Positions 37,107 through 47,007 are shown, numbered from the stretch's first letter. The stretch: 64,000 nucleotides of DNA from Mycolicibacterium rhodesiae (GCF_002086695.1 NZ_MVIH01000006.1:62001-126000), one strand, 5' to 3'. Made by a program: numbers and translations. The notes: generated by a model not told the origin, from the sequence alone.

Positions 37107-38168
37107 ATGGATCAGCCGATTCAACTCATCGGGCCCGACGGAACAGCGGCGGCCGAAAGCCGATATCGCCGTGATCTGCCGCCGGAAACCCTAGCGTGGC
37201 TCTACGAAAATCTGGTTGTCGCGCGGGATCTCGACATCGAGTTCGTCAATCTGCAGCGCCAGGGCGAATTGGCGCTGTACGCGTCCTGCCGGGGCCAGGA
37301 GGCCGCGCAGATCGGCGCCGCGGCGGCACTGCGGAAGACCGACTGGCTGTTCCCGCAATTCCGCGAACTGGGTGTATTCCTGGTTCGCGGGATCCCGCCC
37401 GCGAACGTGGCCGCACTGTGGCGAGGCGCCTGGCATGGCGGGCTGGATTTCACCAGCAAGTGCTGTGCACCCGTCGCCATTCCCATCGCCACCCACACCG
37501 TGCACGCCGTTGGCGCGGCGATGGCGGCCCAACGGCTGGGCGAGGATTCGGTGACGGTGGCATTCCTCGGCGACGGCGCCACCAGTGAAGGTGACACGCA
37601 CGAGGCGATGAACCTGGCCGCCGTCGAGAAAGCGCCGTGTGTTTTCTACGTCCAGAACAACCAGTGGGCCATCTCGGTCCCGGCGAGCCGCCAGTACGCC
37701 GTGCCCACCCTCGCGCAGCGCGCGGCCGGCTACGGAATGCCGGGAATCCAAGTGGACGGCAACGACATCCTGGCCTGCTTCGCGGTGATGAGTGAAGCCG
37801 CTGACCGGGCGCGGGCCGGGGACGGACCCACGCTCATCGAAGCGGTCACCTACCGGATGGAACCCCACACCACCTCCGACGACGCCACCCGCTACCGCAG
37901 CGCCGACGAGATCGCCTACTGGTCGGCCCGCGACCCGATCACTCGGTACCGCACGTATCTCCAGGAGAGGGGCGTCCTCACCGAGCGGATCGAGCAGCGA
38001 GTGCAGTCGCGGTCGGCGCGGCTGCGGACCGAGCTCCGCGACGCGGTGGTGGGCACCCCCGATCCGGATGCGGACGAGCTGTTCGACCACGTCTACGCCG
38101 AGATCACGCCCGAATTATCCGCGCAGCGTGAGCAATTGCGCACCGAGTTGGCGGGAGGCCTGCGATGA
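37107..38168 (+). CDS. bkdA: Branched-chain 2-oxoacid dehydrogenase E1 alpha subunit
   Basis: This 353-aa TPP enzyme subunit is orthologous to Rv2497c. The thiamin-pyrophosphate motif runs from GDGATSEGD to QNN (about residues 155-187). The phosphorylation-loop region YRMEPHTTSDDATRYR is typical of BCKDH E1 alpha. It decarboxylates ketoleucine, ketoisoleucine and ketovaline with BkdB and passes the acyl group to BkdC lipoate. Translation may be controlled by the hairpin over its ribosome binding site. It overlaps bkdB by 4 bp. Confidence 0.95.
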   Translation: MDQPIQLIGPDGTAAAESRYRRDLPPETLAWLYENLVVARDLDIEFVNLQRQGELALYASCRGQEAAQIGAAAALRKTDWLFPQFRELGVFLVRGIPPANVAALWRGAWHGGLDFTSKCCAPVAIPIATHTVHAVGAAMAAQRLGEDSVTVAFLGDGATSEGDTHEAMNLAAVEKAPCVFYVQNNQWAISVPASRQYAVPTLAQRAAGYGMPGIQVDGNDILACFAVMSEAADRARAGDGPTLIEAVTYRMEPHTTSDDATRYRSADEIAYWSARDPITRYRTYLQERGVLTERIEQRVQSRSARLRTELRDAVVGTPDPDADELFDHVYAEITPELSAQREQLRTELAGGLR

Positions 38169-39217
38169 CTCAGATCATCGAGCGGCCGCCGATGCGCGGC
38201 GACGGCACACCGGAGCCTGACGGCCCGCTGCTGACCGAACTGCCCACCGTCACCACTCTGACCATGGCGCAGGCGATCAACCGTGCCCTGCACGACGCGA
38301 TGGCAGGCGATGACCGGGTGCTGGTGTTCGGCGAGGACGTGGCCGACCTGGGCGGGGTCTTCCGCATCACCGAGGGGTTGGCCGAAACATTCGGGAACCA
38401 AAGGTGTTTCGATACGCCGCTGGCCGAGTCGGCGATCATCGGTGTCGCCATTGGCCTGGCGATTCGCGGTTTCGTACCCGTCCCGGAGATCCAGTTCGAC
38501 GGGTTCTCCTACCCGGCGTTCGACCAGATCGTCAGCCACCTCGCCAAGTACCGTAACCGGACCCGCGGCCAGGTCGACATGCCGGTCACGGTCCGAATCC
38601 CGTCGTTCGGCGGTATCGGCGCGGTCGAGCATCACTCGGAATCCACCGAGACCTACTGGGTGCACACCGCCGGGCTGAAAGTCGTTGTGCCGTCTACACC
38701 CTCGGACGCATATTGGTTGCTCCGGCATTCCATCGCCGCCCGCGATCCGGTGATCTACCTGGAGCCCAAGCGGCGGTACTGGGGCCGTGAGGCAGTCGAC
38801 CTCGCGGTGCCGGGACCGCCGATTGGCAAGGCTGTGATCCGGCGACCGGGCGACGACGTCACGGTGCTCACCTTTGGCGGGCTGGTCGGGACCGCTCTGA
38901 ATGCCGCAGAGATCGCTGACTGCAGTGTCGAAGTGGTCGACCTGCGCTCGCTGAGCCCGTTGGACTTCGACACGGTGGCCGCGTCGATCTGCAAGACGGG
39001 CCGCGCGATCGTCATGCACGAGGGACCCCGCACCCTGGGCTTCGGAGCAGAGTTGGCCGCGCGAATCTCCGAGGAGCTGTTCTACGACCTGGAGTCACCG
39101 GTGCTGCGGGCCACCGGGTTTGACACCCCGTACCCGCCTGCGCGGTTGGAGAAGCTCTGGCTGCCTGGCGTGGACCGCCTGCTCGACTGCGTCGAGAAAG
39201 CGATGCGACGACCATGA
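38165..39217 (+). CDS. bkdB: Branched-chain 2-oxoacid dehydrogenase E1 beta subunit
   Basis: This 350-aa subunit is orthologous to Rv2496c. It has a pyrimidine-binding transketolase-like domain, with [18 protein letters not shown] and [17 protein letters not shown], and a transketolase C-domain, with VTVLTFGG and [12 protein letters not shown]. An extra N-terminal segment of about 30 residues precedes the first conserved block. ATGA overlaps on both sides couple its translation to bkdA and bkdC. Confidence 0.95.
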   Translation: MTQIIERPPMRGDGTPEPDGPLLTELPTVTTLTMAQAINRALHDAMAGDDRVLVFGEDVADLGGVFRITEGLAETFGNQRCFDTPLAESAIIGVAIGLAIRGFVPVPEIQFDGFSYPAFDQIVSHLAKYRNRTRGQVDMPVTVRIPSFGGIGAVEHHSESTETYWVHTAGLKVVVPSTPSDAYWLLRHSIAARDPVIYLEPKRRYWGREAVDLAVPGPPIGKAVIRRPGDDVTVLTFGGLVGTALNAAEIADCSVEVVDLRSLSPLDFDTVAASICKTGRAIVMHEGPRTLGFGAELAARISEELFYDLESPVLRATGFDTPYPPARLEKLWLPGVDRLLDCVEKAMRRP

Positions 39218-40308
39218 GCGACTTCCTGGTGCCCGACCTGGGCGAGGGCCTCGAGGACGCGACGATCACCAGTTGGGCCGTCGCCGTCGGAGATGTGGTC
39301 GAACTCAACCAGACCCTGTGCACGGTCGAGACCAACAAGGCCGAAGTCGAGATCCCCAGCCCGTACGCTGGGCGGGTCGCCGAGCTTGGTGGAGCTGAGG
39401 GTGAAACCCTGGGCGTGGGAACACTGTTGGTGCGCATCGAAACTTCAGAGCGCGCACCGGTACTGGTCGGCTACGGCATCGACGACGGCATGGACCGCAG
39501 TCGGCGGGCGCGGGCGGCCCCGAAAACGCGCAAGCTCGCAGCCGAGCTCGCGGTAGACCTGAACGGGTTGCGGCCCGGATCGGGGATCGACGGGGTGATC
39601 ACCCGGGACGACGTGCTCGATGCGGCCGGGGCTACATCACAGAGCATCCCGGTGCGTGGTGTACACGCCCGGATGGCCACCCACATGTCGTTGTCTCGCA
39701 GCCGCATTCCCGATGCCCACGCCAGCGTCCAGGTGGACGGCATGGCGCTGCTGCGGCTACGTGATCAGCTTGACGTGACCCCGTTCGTCCTGACGTTGCG
39801 GTTGCTGGTGATCGCGCTCGGCCGCCATCCAATGCTCAACGCCACCTGGGTGGAAGCCGATGCGGGACCGGAGATCCGGATGCACCCCGACGTTCGGCTG
39901 GGTGTCGCGGTGGCGACCGAGCGAGGCCTGGTGGTTCCGGTCGTGGAGACCCGCGGACGTTCCACCCGGCAGTTGGCTGCCGCCGTCGACGAGGTGGTGG
40001 GGCATGCCAGGGCAGGCACCTTGGCGCCGACCCAGCTGAGTGGCTCGACGTTCACCGTGTCGAACTTCGGTGCGCTGGGTCTTGACGACGGGGTACCGGT
40101 GATCAACTACCCGGAGGCCGCGATCCTCGGGATGGGCTCCCTGAAGGCGCGGGCCGTGGTGGTCGACGGCACAGTGGTGGCTCGCCCGACGATGACGCTG
40201 ACGTGTGCGTTCGACCATCGCATCGCCGACGGGGCGCAAGCCGCCGCGTTCCTGACCGATCTGCGCGGACTCATCGAATCGCCGGAGACCGCGCTGCTCG
40301 ATCTCTAA
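39214..40308 (+). CDS. bkdC: Dihydrolipoyl acyltransferase E2 of branched-chain 2-oxoacid dehydrogenase
   Basis: This 364-aa protein is orthologous to Rv2495c. It has a single lipoyl domain (residues 1-78, lipoyl-Lys in [14 protein letters not shown]), a short peripheral-subunit-binding domain (about 108-140, [13 protein letters not shown]) and a catalytic CAT domain ending [14 protein letters not shown] with the active-site His. No E3 is encoded in the operon, so a shared lipoamide dehydrogenase elsewhere must serve it. It is the last operon gene. A hairpin repeat begins 12 nt after the stop. Confidence 0.95.
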   Translation: MSDFLVPDLGEGLEDATITSWAVAVGDVVELNQTLCTVETNKAEVEIPSPYAGRVAELGGAEGETLGVGTLLVRIETSERAPVLVGYGIDDGMDRSRRARAAPKTRKLAAELAVDLNGLRPGSGIDGVITRDDVLDAAGATSQSIPVRGVHARMATHMSLSRSRIPDAHASVQVDGMALLRLRDQLDVTPFVLTLRLLVIALGRHPMLNATWVEADAGPEIRMHPDVRLGVAVATERGLVVPVVETRGRSTRQLAAAVDEVVGHARAGTLAPTQLSGSTFTVSNFGALGLDDGVPVINYPEAAILGMGSLKARAVVVDGTVVARPTMTLTCAFDHRIADGAQAAAFLTDLRGLIESPETALLDL

Positions 40309-40320
40309 ACGGTTGATGCC

Positions 40321-40388
40321 GAGCGTGCGAGTTGTGGTCGACGAATCGACCGTTCACCACCGACAACTCGCACGCTCGACGTCAGACG
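40321..40388. repeat. 68-bp hairpin repeat, copy 1
   Basis: 13-bp arms GAGCGTGCGAGTT (40321-40333) and AACTCGCACGCTC (40365-40377) surround a 31-nt loop, followed by GACGTCAGACG. It agrees with copy 2 (41295-41362) at 65 of 68 positions. It lies at the convergent ends of bkdC and the DUF559 gene and encodes the last codons of the latter. Confidence 0.9.
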
Positions 40389-41238
40389 GGCAGCCGCCAG
40401 CGCGCAGCTTGGCGGTGACACGCGCGATGATCACGTCGGGTCGTCTGAGCATGTCGGCGCTCACCCGGATAACCGCCCATCCCATCGAATCCAGGATCGC
40501 GATGCGATCGATGTCCCAGGACCGCTGTCGGCCGTCAGTCCAATGCTGCACTCCGTCGTATTCGACGGCGACCCGCCATTCCCGCCAACCCATGTCGATG
40601 CGGATGACGACGTCGCCGTAATCGTCGAAGAACTCGATCTGCGTCTCCGGCGTCGGCAGGCCTGCGCCGACCAAGAGCATGCGAAGTAGTGATTCGCGCG
40701 GTGATTCGGCACCGCCGTCGGCCAACGCCAGCGCCGCACGTAGCCGCCGAACACCCCGCACGCCGGGATTCGCGTCGGCGATTGCACGGATGTCGTCGGG
40801 CTTGAGTCGGGTGGCATTCATCAGCGCGTCGAGCAAGGGCACCGCGTCGCGCGGGGGAAGTCGTCGTCCGACGTCGAACGCGGTGCGCGCAGCAGTGGTG
40901 ACTCGCATGCCCTGCCGTAGGCACACGTCGTCGTCTGCGATCGCATACGAATGCGCGATAAGGCCTGGGGAGGTGTGCCGGTCGGCGCGGATGATCTCCG
41001 CGGGGGCGTTGTCGTCCAACCATTTCGTGCCGTGGATCGCGGCGGCCGATCGTCCGGCCAGCACGACGTCGGGTCCGGCGAACAGCCACGCTGCCCGGGC
41101 GCGCTGTAATGCCGTCAACGGCAATTCATTGGCGAGGTAGACATTGCGGAACACCGCGCGATAGCGGGTGCGCAGTTGGTGGTCGGTGACCTGTCCGCTG
41201 CGCATCGCCGACATCCCGAGGAACGGTTGGTCCTGCAC
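40354..41238 (-). CDS. DUF559 endonuclease-like protein with AbiEi-type N-terminal domain
   Basis: This 294-aa protein resembles a family present in many copies in mycobacteria. The N-terminal 150 residues resemble AbiEi-type antitoxin folds (QLRTRYRAVFRNVYLANE, AAIHGTKW). The C-terminal region (about 200-290) is DUF559, a Vsr/PD-(D/E)xK-like nuclease domain, with IRIDMGW and VAVEYDGVQHW. Its last dozen residues (PSDVERASCRW) come from the hairpin repeat. It starts with GTG and has a weak ribosome binding site. It is flanked by two near-identical hairpin repeats and may have been inserted as a cassette. Function, whether defence or housekeeping nuclease, is unknown. Confidence 0.78.
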   Translation of the reverse strand: MQDQPFLGMSAMRSGQVTDHQLRTRYRAVFRNVYLANELPLTALQRARAAWLFAGPDVVLAGRSAAAIHGTKWLDDNAPAEIIRADRHTSPGLIAHSYAIADDDVCLRQGMRVTTAARTAFDVGRRLPPRDAVPLLDALMNATRLKPDDIRAIADANPGVRGVRRLRAALALADGGAESPRESLLRMLLVGAGLPTPETQIEFFDDYGDVVIRIDMGWREWRVAVEYDGVQHWTDGRQRSWDIDRIAILDSMGWAVIRVSADMLRRPDVIIARVTAKLRAGGCPSDVERASCRW

Positions 41239-41294
41239 ACCAACACCATCGACGAATCAGCGACCGGGCGATTACGTCCATCCCCAGCGGCGTT

Positions 41295-41362
41295 GAGCGT
41301 GCGAGTTATCGTCGACGAATCGACCGTTCGCCACCGACAACTCGCACGCTCGACGTCAGACG
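41295..41362. repeat. 68-bp hairpin repeat, copy 2
   Basis: Arms at 41295-41307 and 41339-41351 are identical to copy 1. The three differences from copy 1 are two in the loop near the left arm and one A/G in the loop centre. Its end contains the stop codon of the ArsR-SRPBCC gene. Confidence 0.9.
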
Positions 41363-42132
41363 TGGGCGTGGAACTCCCACGGCGCGGTGGGTAGTACGTC
41401 GCCGGTCTCCAGCAGCGTCTTGAGATTGGCGAATACCGTCGGCCAGCCCTGCCCGACCGACTCCCGGTCCGCAGGGGACTGGAAATTCGTATGTGTCACA
41501 GTCAGTTTGACGATGTCCCGGAAGGGCTCGATGTCGAACGTGACGACGCTTTCCTCGGCCGTCGGATCGTCGCTGGGCTCGCCGAAGCCGAAGACCAATC
41601 GGCGCGGTGGGTCGACCTCCATCACGGTGCCGGCGACGTCGACGACGCCGGAGCCATCAGACCGGACGTGCTCGACGCGGCCGCCCACGCGCCAATCCGA
41701 GACCTGGGCATGACCCCAGAATTTCGCGGTCAGCTCGGCGTCGGTGAGAGCGTGCCACACCTGCTCGGCGGTGGCGTGAATGTAGGTGGTGTAGACGTAA
41801 TCGGGAATGTCCGACATAGCGTGTCCCTCCGCGTGCTGCTTGATCATGTCCAGAGCCGCCAGTCGAGGCTCTTCGAACTTCCAGATCCAGCGGGTCTGGA
41901 GTTGGTGGATCGGTACTGCATTCAGGTAGTGGAGCTTGCGGCGGCCGTCGCGCACTGAGGTCACGAGGTTGGCGCTCTCGAGAATCTCGAGGTGCTGGCT
42001 GACCGACTGCCTGCGCATGTCGAGCCCCTCGCAGAGCTCGCCGAGCGTCAGTCCCGCGCGCTCGTGAAGCATGTCGAGTAACCGTCGCCTGCCGGGGTCG
42101 GCCAACGCCTTGAAGACCGCGTCCGCGTCCAC
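41356..42132 (-). CDS. ArsR-family regulator fused to SRPBCC (AHSA1-like) domain
   Basis: This 258-aa protein has two modules in one frame. Residues 1-95 are a winged helix (FKALADPGRRRLLDML, LGELCEGLDMRRQSVSQHLE) typical of ArsR regulators. Residues 105-250 are an AHSA1/SRPBCC lipid- or ligand-binding domain (YVYTTYIHATAEQVWHALT, FWGHAQVSDWRVGG). In many genomes these are two adjacent coupled genes. Here MSDIPDY at the junction marks what would be the second gene's start (ATG 41818), but no stop intervenes. The fusion suggests a one-component sensor. There is no Cys metal site in the helix. GTG start. Confidence 0.85.
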   Translation of the reverse strand: MDADAVFKALADPGRRRLLDMLHERAGLTLGELCEGLDMRRQSVSQHLEILESANLVTSVRDGRRKLHYLNAVPIHQLQTRWIWKFEEPRLAALDMIKQHAEGHAMSDIPDYVYTTYIHATAEQVWHALTDAELTAKFWGHAQVSDWRVGGRVEHVRSDGSGVVDVAGTVMEVDPPRRLVFGFGEPSDDPTAEESVVTFDIEPFRDIVKLTVTHTNFQSPADRESVGQGWPTVFANLKTLLETGDVLPTAPWEFHAHV

Positions 42133-42178
42133 GGCGCAATTATGCAGTCATCTGCCTGCATATTGCAACCGGGCCGGG

Positions 42179-42925
42179 TCAGCGCCGCTGGGCGGCCGCC
42201 AGCCGGGCCTTGAACTCCGGCGATTCGATCGAGGTGGCCTGCGGGCCGAGCTCGATGTCCTTGGCCGCCTCGTGGTGGTCGGTGTCGAGGAAGCCTGGGA
42301 TGGCCGTCGCGCGCATCGAGGCCTTCGTGGACAGCACGACCTCGCGCGGCGCGGCCGCAGGCCCGGCGGCCAACTCGCGCGCAGCCGCGACGGGATCCTC
42401 TGCCACGGTCAGCGCCAGGCCATGCCGTACCGCGGCCTCGGCGTCGAATCGCATGCCGAACAGCAGTGCCGCGCGGGCGACCTGCGGGCCGACTGCGCGC
42501 TGCAGCATCCACGTCGCGCCGCCGCCGGGATGGATGCCGAGCTTCTGGAACCGGGGATCGAACACGGCGTGCGGCCCCGCGATCCGGACGTCGGCGGCCA
42601 GCGCCAGGTTCAGCCCGGCTCCCACGGCCGCGCCGTTGACCGCCGCGATGGTCGGCAGTGCGCACCGGCCGACGGCCATGAAGCCGGCGTAGATTCGCTC
42701 GAGCCCCTCCTTGGCGGCCGCGCCGAGCGCGGACAGGTCCGCGCCCGCACAGAACGCCTTGCCCGCGCCGGTGATCACCACGGCATGGGCCTCGGCCTCG
42801 GCTGCCTCGACGGCGTCGCGCAGCTGCTGGGACATCGCGTCGGTGACCGCGTTGCGGCGGTCGGGATCGTTGACGGTGATCAGCGCGACACGATCGATGA
42901 CCTGATAAAGGACCAGGTCAGACAT
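42179..42925 (-). CDS. echA14: Enoyl-CoA hydratase/isomerase family protein EchA14
   Basis: This 248-aa crotonase-fold protein closely resembles Rv2486 as I remember it. The oxyanion-hole segments are [18 protein letters not shown] and [19 protein letters not shown]. The first catalytic Glu position of true hydratases is not obvious in the AAVGAGLN region, so another crotonase reaction is possible. The [16 protein letters not shown] loop and conserved C-terminus match the EchA14 group. It is divergent from the SARP regulator across only 46 bp. Confidence 0.82.
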   Translation of the reverse strand: MSDLVLYQVIDRVALITVNDPDRRNAVTDAMSQQLRDAVEAAEAEAHAVVITGAGKAFCAGADLSALGAAAKEGLERIYAGFMAVGRCALPTIAAVNGAAVGAGLNLALAADVRIAGPHAVFDPRFQKLGIHPGGGATWMLQRAVGPQVARAALLFGMRFDAEAAVRHGLALTVAEDPVAAARELAAGPAAAPREVVLSTKASMRATAIPGFLDTDHHEAAKDIELGPQATSIESPEFKARLAAAQRR

Positions 42926-42971
42926 TGCAAGTCTCCATCTTGGGGAGGCTAGCAGTTAGGGTCGGATCATC

Positions 42972-45900
42972 ATGGCGGCACCGCACCAGCAACCTGTCCG
43001 GGTGGCCGTCTTGGGTCCGGTCCGGGCTTGGCACGGTTCGACGCCGGTGGACGTGGGCGGACCACGCCAGCGTTCCCTGCTGGCGCGACTGGTGCTGGCC
43101 AAGGGTCAGGTGGTCTCGGTCGACCGACTCATCGAGGATCTCTGGCACGGCGAGCCCCCGCCGAAAGCGCTGTCCGCACTTCAGGCTTACGTGTCGCATC
43201 TGCGGCGCGTGCTCGAACCGGGCCGCGCGCGGCGGGCCCCGGCCGAGCTCATCGTCAGTGCCGCACCCGGCTATCGGCTGGCGCTGCCCGCCGATTCCGT
43301 TGACGCATGGTGGTTCGACGAGCAGGTGCGGGCGGCCGAGGCCGAACCCGACCCGGCGCAGCGGGTCGAACTCCTCACCGCGGCCCTCGAGCAATGGGCC
43401 GGTGAACCCTACGCCGAGGTGTCCGATGCCGCGTGGGCCATCGCGGAGATCGCCCGCCTCGCGGAATTACGGCTCGCTGCAATCGAATTGCGGGCATCGG
43501 CCCAGCTTGCGCTGGGCCACCACAGTGCCGTGATCGGCGCGCTGGAACGTGTGGTGCTCGAGCACCCGACCAGAGAGGGGGCGGCCGCCATCCTCGCCAC
43601 GGCGCTCTACCGGGCTGGTCGGCAGGTCGCCGCGTTGGCGGTGTTACGCAGTACACGTGATCATCTCGCCGACGAACTCGGACTCGAACCGGGCCGGGCG
43701 CTGCGTGATCTCGAACGCGACATCCTGCGCCACGCCGCGCATCTCGACGACGATCAACCGGCCGCGCTACCGCTGCCGCAGGCGCCGAGCTCCGTGCCGG
43801 ATATGTCCGAACCCTCAGCGCCCCATGGTCGTTCTCGTGAGCTGGCGGCGATCGATGCTGCCGCTCACGACGCCCGCGCCGGTGGCAGCCGCCTGGTGTG
43901 GGTCGGTGGTGAGGCAGGCGCCGGAAAGACCACCGTCACCGGCGCTGCCGCGACCCGGTTACGTGCCGCTGGTTGGACAGTCGCGGCCGGAAGATGCCCA
44001 GAGGTCGACGGCGCGCCGCCAGGGTGGGCCTGGACGGAGGTGCTGCGACACTTCAGCGACTCCTTCGCCGCCGCCGATCAACGTCTCATCCGCGCCCTCG
44101 CGCCACTGCTGCACGACGCCGAGCACGCGAACGAGGACGGCGACCAAAGTACGTTCTGGACAGCGCATGCCGTCGCGGACGTGATCGGCCGGTCCGCCAC
44201 CGTCCAACCGGTCGCGGTGCTTCTGGACGATCTGCACCGAACTGACGGCCTCACCCTGGAACTGTTGCGGTTGGTCGTCCACGAATTGCAGGACCGACCC
44301 GTCCTGATCGTGGCCACCTACCGGCCGTCGGAGTCGGGAACCGAATTGGCGGCGGCACGCGCGGCACTCGCGGTGCGCACCGTCGCGCATCTCAGCATCG
44401 GGGGACTGGACGCGCGGGCAACCGCTGCGCTGGCCGCCGAATGCGGCTTGACCGATCTCACCGACAACGAGTCGCAGCTGTTGCACGACCGCACCGGGGG
44501 CAACCCGCTCTTCGTTCGGGAGATGGCCCGGCTGATGCTGTCTGAGGGACTCGATACCGCGCGGGTCGCGGTACCGACCGGGGTGGGGGATGTGCTGCGG
44601 CGCAGACTGATTCGACTTCCCGGTGCGACAGTGACGGCCCTCCGCCAGGCCGCTGTGCTCGGCCGGGAGATCGACGTCGATCTGCTCGCCGAACTCGCCC
44701 AGCGCGACCCCGACGACGTATTCGAAGCGCTCGAACCCGCGGTGCTGGTCGGTCTCTTGGAGGAGCCTGCCCCCGGCCAGGTCAGGTTCGCGCACGCATT
44801 GGTGCGCGACACGCTGTACGAAGACACGTCCCTGCTGCGTCGGTCTCGCCTGCACGCGGCCGTACTGGACCTGCTGGTGGCCCGGTCGACGGATCCTGCA
44901 GCCCTGGCCTATCACGCTGTTGCGGCTGCGACACCGGCCAGCGCGGCCGCCGCCGCCGAACTGGCGATGGCCGCAGGCCGCGACGCCGACCGCGTTGGCG
45001 CACCGGCCGAGGCAGCCCGGCAATGGCAGGCCGCAGTGCGGATGCTGAAGCTGGCGAACCGCGCCGAGGCCGGGCCGCCGGATGCCGAGCGATCCATCGA
45101 GGCCTACTGCGGATGGGTGGCAGCATCCGCCCGGGTCGGCGATGTGGTCGCGGCCCGTGCTGGCTTGAAAGAGGCTCTGCCGCTTGCGGATGGGTCCGAC
45201 GGACGCGTCGCCCGGTTGCTGACGTCGTGGGACGCGCCGTTGATCTGGCGGGTTCGGATCAGTGACCGCGCCGACGCCGACATCGTCGACCCGCTGCAGC
45301 GGGTACTCCGCGGTGAGTTGTCGCCGGAGGTCCGGGTGCGGCTGCTCACCACATTGTTCGCCGAGTTGGAGGGCGCCGACCATGATGCCGCACTGGCGGC
45401 GAGCGCCGAGGCGCTCACGCTGGCGCGTGCACTGTACGAACGAGATCCGCAGGTGCACGGCAGGCTGCTGTGCGCGGCGCTCAATGCGCGTGCCTACGCC
45501 GCGCTGGGTCCGGATCTGGCCCACGAGCGCGAGCGGCTGACCAACGAATTTCTTTCCGTCGCAGAGGCATCCGCTGCCGTCGACTATCAGGCCGTCGCAC
45601 ATTGGCTGGCGTTCCTCGCCGCAGCCGGTCGTTCCGATCTGGTTGCCGCCCTCGACCATGTCGACCTTGCGGTGGCCAGGGCAGGCACCGGTCAGCTTGC
45701 CCCGCTGCTGACGGTGTTGGAGGTGTTCACCGCCCAGCTGACCGTGCTGGCAGGCCGGATCGACGAGGGCGAGCGGCGCTATGTCGGGGCCGCCCGGCAG
45801 CTGGCCGAGCAGGGCACCGCCAACGGCGCGCAGATGGGCTTGGTCGGCAGGTTCACCGCGGGTCTGGCTCGCGGGGAGCTGGCACCGCTGGCCGACGACT

Positions 45901-46310
45901 TGCTGGCCGTGCACACTCACGTCTCGACTTCGATCGCCGACGGTGCGGTGCTGGCGTTGCTCAGCGCCGGGCGCCCAGACGACGCCCGGCAGATCTGGGC
46001 GAGCCGAGAGCCGGTCGAACGGTCCTACTACTGGCTGGCGATGACGACGCTGCGGGCGCACGCCGCCGTCGCGCTCGGTGATGCTGATGCCGCGATCCGG
46101 TGTGCTGAAGAACTGCAACCGTTTTCGGGCCGGATGGCGGGGCTCGACAACGGCAGCCTGCTGGCCGGCGCCGTCGACGACGCGTTGGCCGCGGTTGCCG
46201 ACTTACGAGGCGCCGACGCCGACGCGCGACGGTACCGGGCCGCCGCCGCGGCGCTGAGGACTCAGCTGGCGGCGGAGGCGGCCCGGCTCGTCGACCGGGT
46301 CAGCCGCTGA
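42972..46310 (+). CDS. SARP/BTAD-domain AAA-type transcriptional regulator, 1112 aa
   Basis: This large regulator has an N-terminal OmpR-like winged helix (residues 5-95, VAVLGPVRAWHGSTPVDVGG, PRQRSLLARLVLAKGQVVS) and a BTAD helical domain (about 100-245). An AAA/STAND ATPase follows with Walker A VGGEAGAGKTT (about 316-326) and Walker B VAVLLDDLHR. The second half is TPR-like helical repeats. The architecture matches large SARPs such as AfsR. SARPs bind direct repeats at 11-bp spacing, and exactly such repeats occur at 47008-47035 in front of the ureido cluster. One reversed ACTTGC copy lies in its own promoter (42927-42932), possibly by chance. It ends overlapping the hemerythrin gene by 11 bp. 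Confidence 0.9.
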   Translation: MAAPHQQPVRVAVLGPVRAWHGSTPVDVGGPRQRSLLARLVLAKGQVVSVDRLIEDLWHGEPPPKALSALQAYVSHLRRVLEPGRARRAPAELIVSAAPGYRLALPADSVDAWWFDEQVRAAEAEPDPAQRVELLTAALEQWAGEPYAEVSDAAWAIAEIARLAELRLAAIELRASAQLALGHHSAVIGALERVVLEHPTREGAAAILATALYRAGRQVAALAVLRSTRDHLADELGLEPGRALRDLERDILRHAAHLDDDQPAALPLPQAPSSVPDMSEPSAPHGRSRELAAIDAAAHDARAGGSRLVWVGGEAGAGKTTVTGAAATRLRAAGWTVAAGRCPEVDGAPPGWAWTEVLRHFSDSFAAADQRLIRALAPLLHDAEHANEDGDQSTFWTAHAVADVIGRSATVQPVAVLLDDLHRTDGLTLELLRLVVHELQDRPVLIVATYRPSESGTELAAARAALAVRTVAHLSIGGLDARATAALAAECGLTDLTDNESQLLHDRTGGNPLFVREMARLMLSEGLDTARVAVPTGVGDVLRRRLIRLPGATVTALRQAAVLGREIDVDLLAELAQRDPDDVFEALEPAVLVGLLEEPAPGQVRFAHALVRDTLYEDTSLLRRSRLHAAVLDLLVARSTDPAALAYHAVAAATPASAAAAAELAMAAGRDADRVGAPAEAARQWQAAVRMLKLANRAEAGPPDAERSIEAYCGWVAASARVGDVVAARAGLKEALPLADGSDGRVARLLTSWDAPLIWRVRISDRADADIVDPLQRVLRGELSPEVRVRLLTTLFAELEGADHDAALAASAEALTLARALYERDPQVHGRLLCAALNARAYAALGPDLAHERERLTNEFLSVAEASAAVDYQAVAHWLAFLAAAGRSDLVAALDHVDLAVARAGTGQLAPLLTVLEVFTAQLTVLAGRIDEGERRYVGAARQLAEQGTANGAQMGLVGRFTAGLARGELAPLADDLLAVHTHVSTSIADGAVLALLSAGRPDDARQIWASREPVERSYYWLAMTTLRAHAAVALGDADAAIRCAEELQPFSGRMAGLDNGSLLAGAVDDALAAVADLRGADADARRYRAAAAALRTQLAAEAARLVDRVSR

Positions 46311-46986
46311 ACACCTCCTTCTCGAATTTGCGGTGCCGCCAAGCCAATACGGTCAAGAGCAGACGAAGAACGGGACTGACTTCCTTGGCCAGGGCCGCTC
46401 GTTCGTCGTCGGTCGCCGCCCCCACCGTGCGTGGCCCGTCGAACGTCAACCGCCCCGTCCGCTGGGCCGTCTTCTCCACGACCTGCCAATCAGCGACCGA
46501 GACGTACTGACGGATCACCGGAAAGATGTCCCGCTCCTCCTCGGCGATGTGCTCGGTGAGCAGATTGCGTAGGTCGGCCAACTCGGCGCCCAGCAGCGCG
46601 GCGGTGCGGCGGTCACCGGCGACCCGGAACGCGTTCGCCCGGTGCCCGATGATCTCCAGGCGCGGATCCAGCGCGGCGTGGTCGTCGGTCAGCTCGGTCA
46701 GGTCGACGACGCCGCCTGCGCAGGCGTCGATCACCGGCCACAACACGGTGTCCTCGACGGAGTGGTGGTGGTGGATGGATTCGCAGAGCAGGTCGGTGTA
46801 GCGGGCGATCGCCTGGGCACGCCGGGTCGAGCAGCGCTGCCGGCCCTCGCCGATGTCGGTCACCACGGCGACCAGGCGCCCGACGTCGGTGAGCATCGCT
46901 CGGTGCGCCAGCGTGATGCCGGTCAGCTCGGGCTCGGGGTCGTGGGGCTTGCGGGGGGTGACGGTGACGGGCTGCGGTGTTTTCAT
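46300..46986 (-). CDS. Hemerythrin-like domain protein
   Basis: This 228-aa protein has a di-iron hemerythrin four-helix core. The ligand-type motifs are [20 protein letters not shown] and [12 protein letters not shown]. The C-terminus is basic ([10 protein letters not shown]). Such proteins sense or bind O2, NO or H2O2 in actinobacteria. It is divergent from the cysteine hydrolase across the region carrying the ACTTGC repeats, so both may share control. Its 3' end overlaps the SARP gene by 11 bp. Confidence 0.85.
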   Translation of the reverse strand: MKTPQPVTVTPRKPHDPEPELTGITLAHRAMLTDVGRLVAVVTDIGEGRQRCSTRRAQAIARYTDLLCESIHHHHSVEDTVLWPVIDACAGGVVDLTELTDDHAALDPRLEIIGHRANAFRVAGDRRTAALLGAELADLRNLLTEHIAEEERDIFPVIRQYVSVADWQVVEKTAQRTGRLTFDGPRTVGAATDDERAALAKEVSPVLRLLLTVLAWRHRKFEKEVFSG

Positions 46987-47007
46987 GCCACGACCATGGC
47001 CGGCCGC

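Noticed and set aside
43959..46118. 719-aa antisense ORF over the SARP gene
   Set aside because: Shadow frame; the sense strand encodes clear BTAD and Walker motifs.
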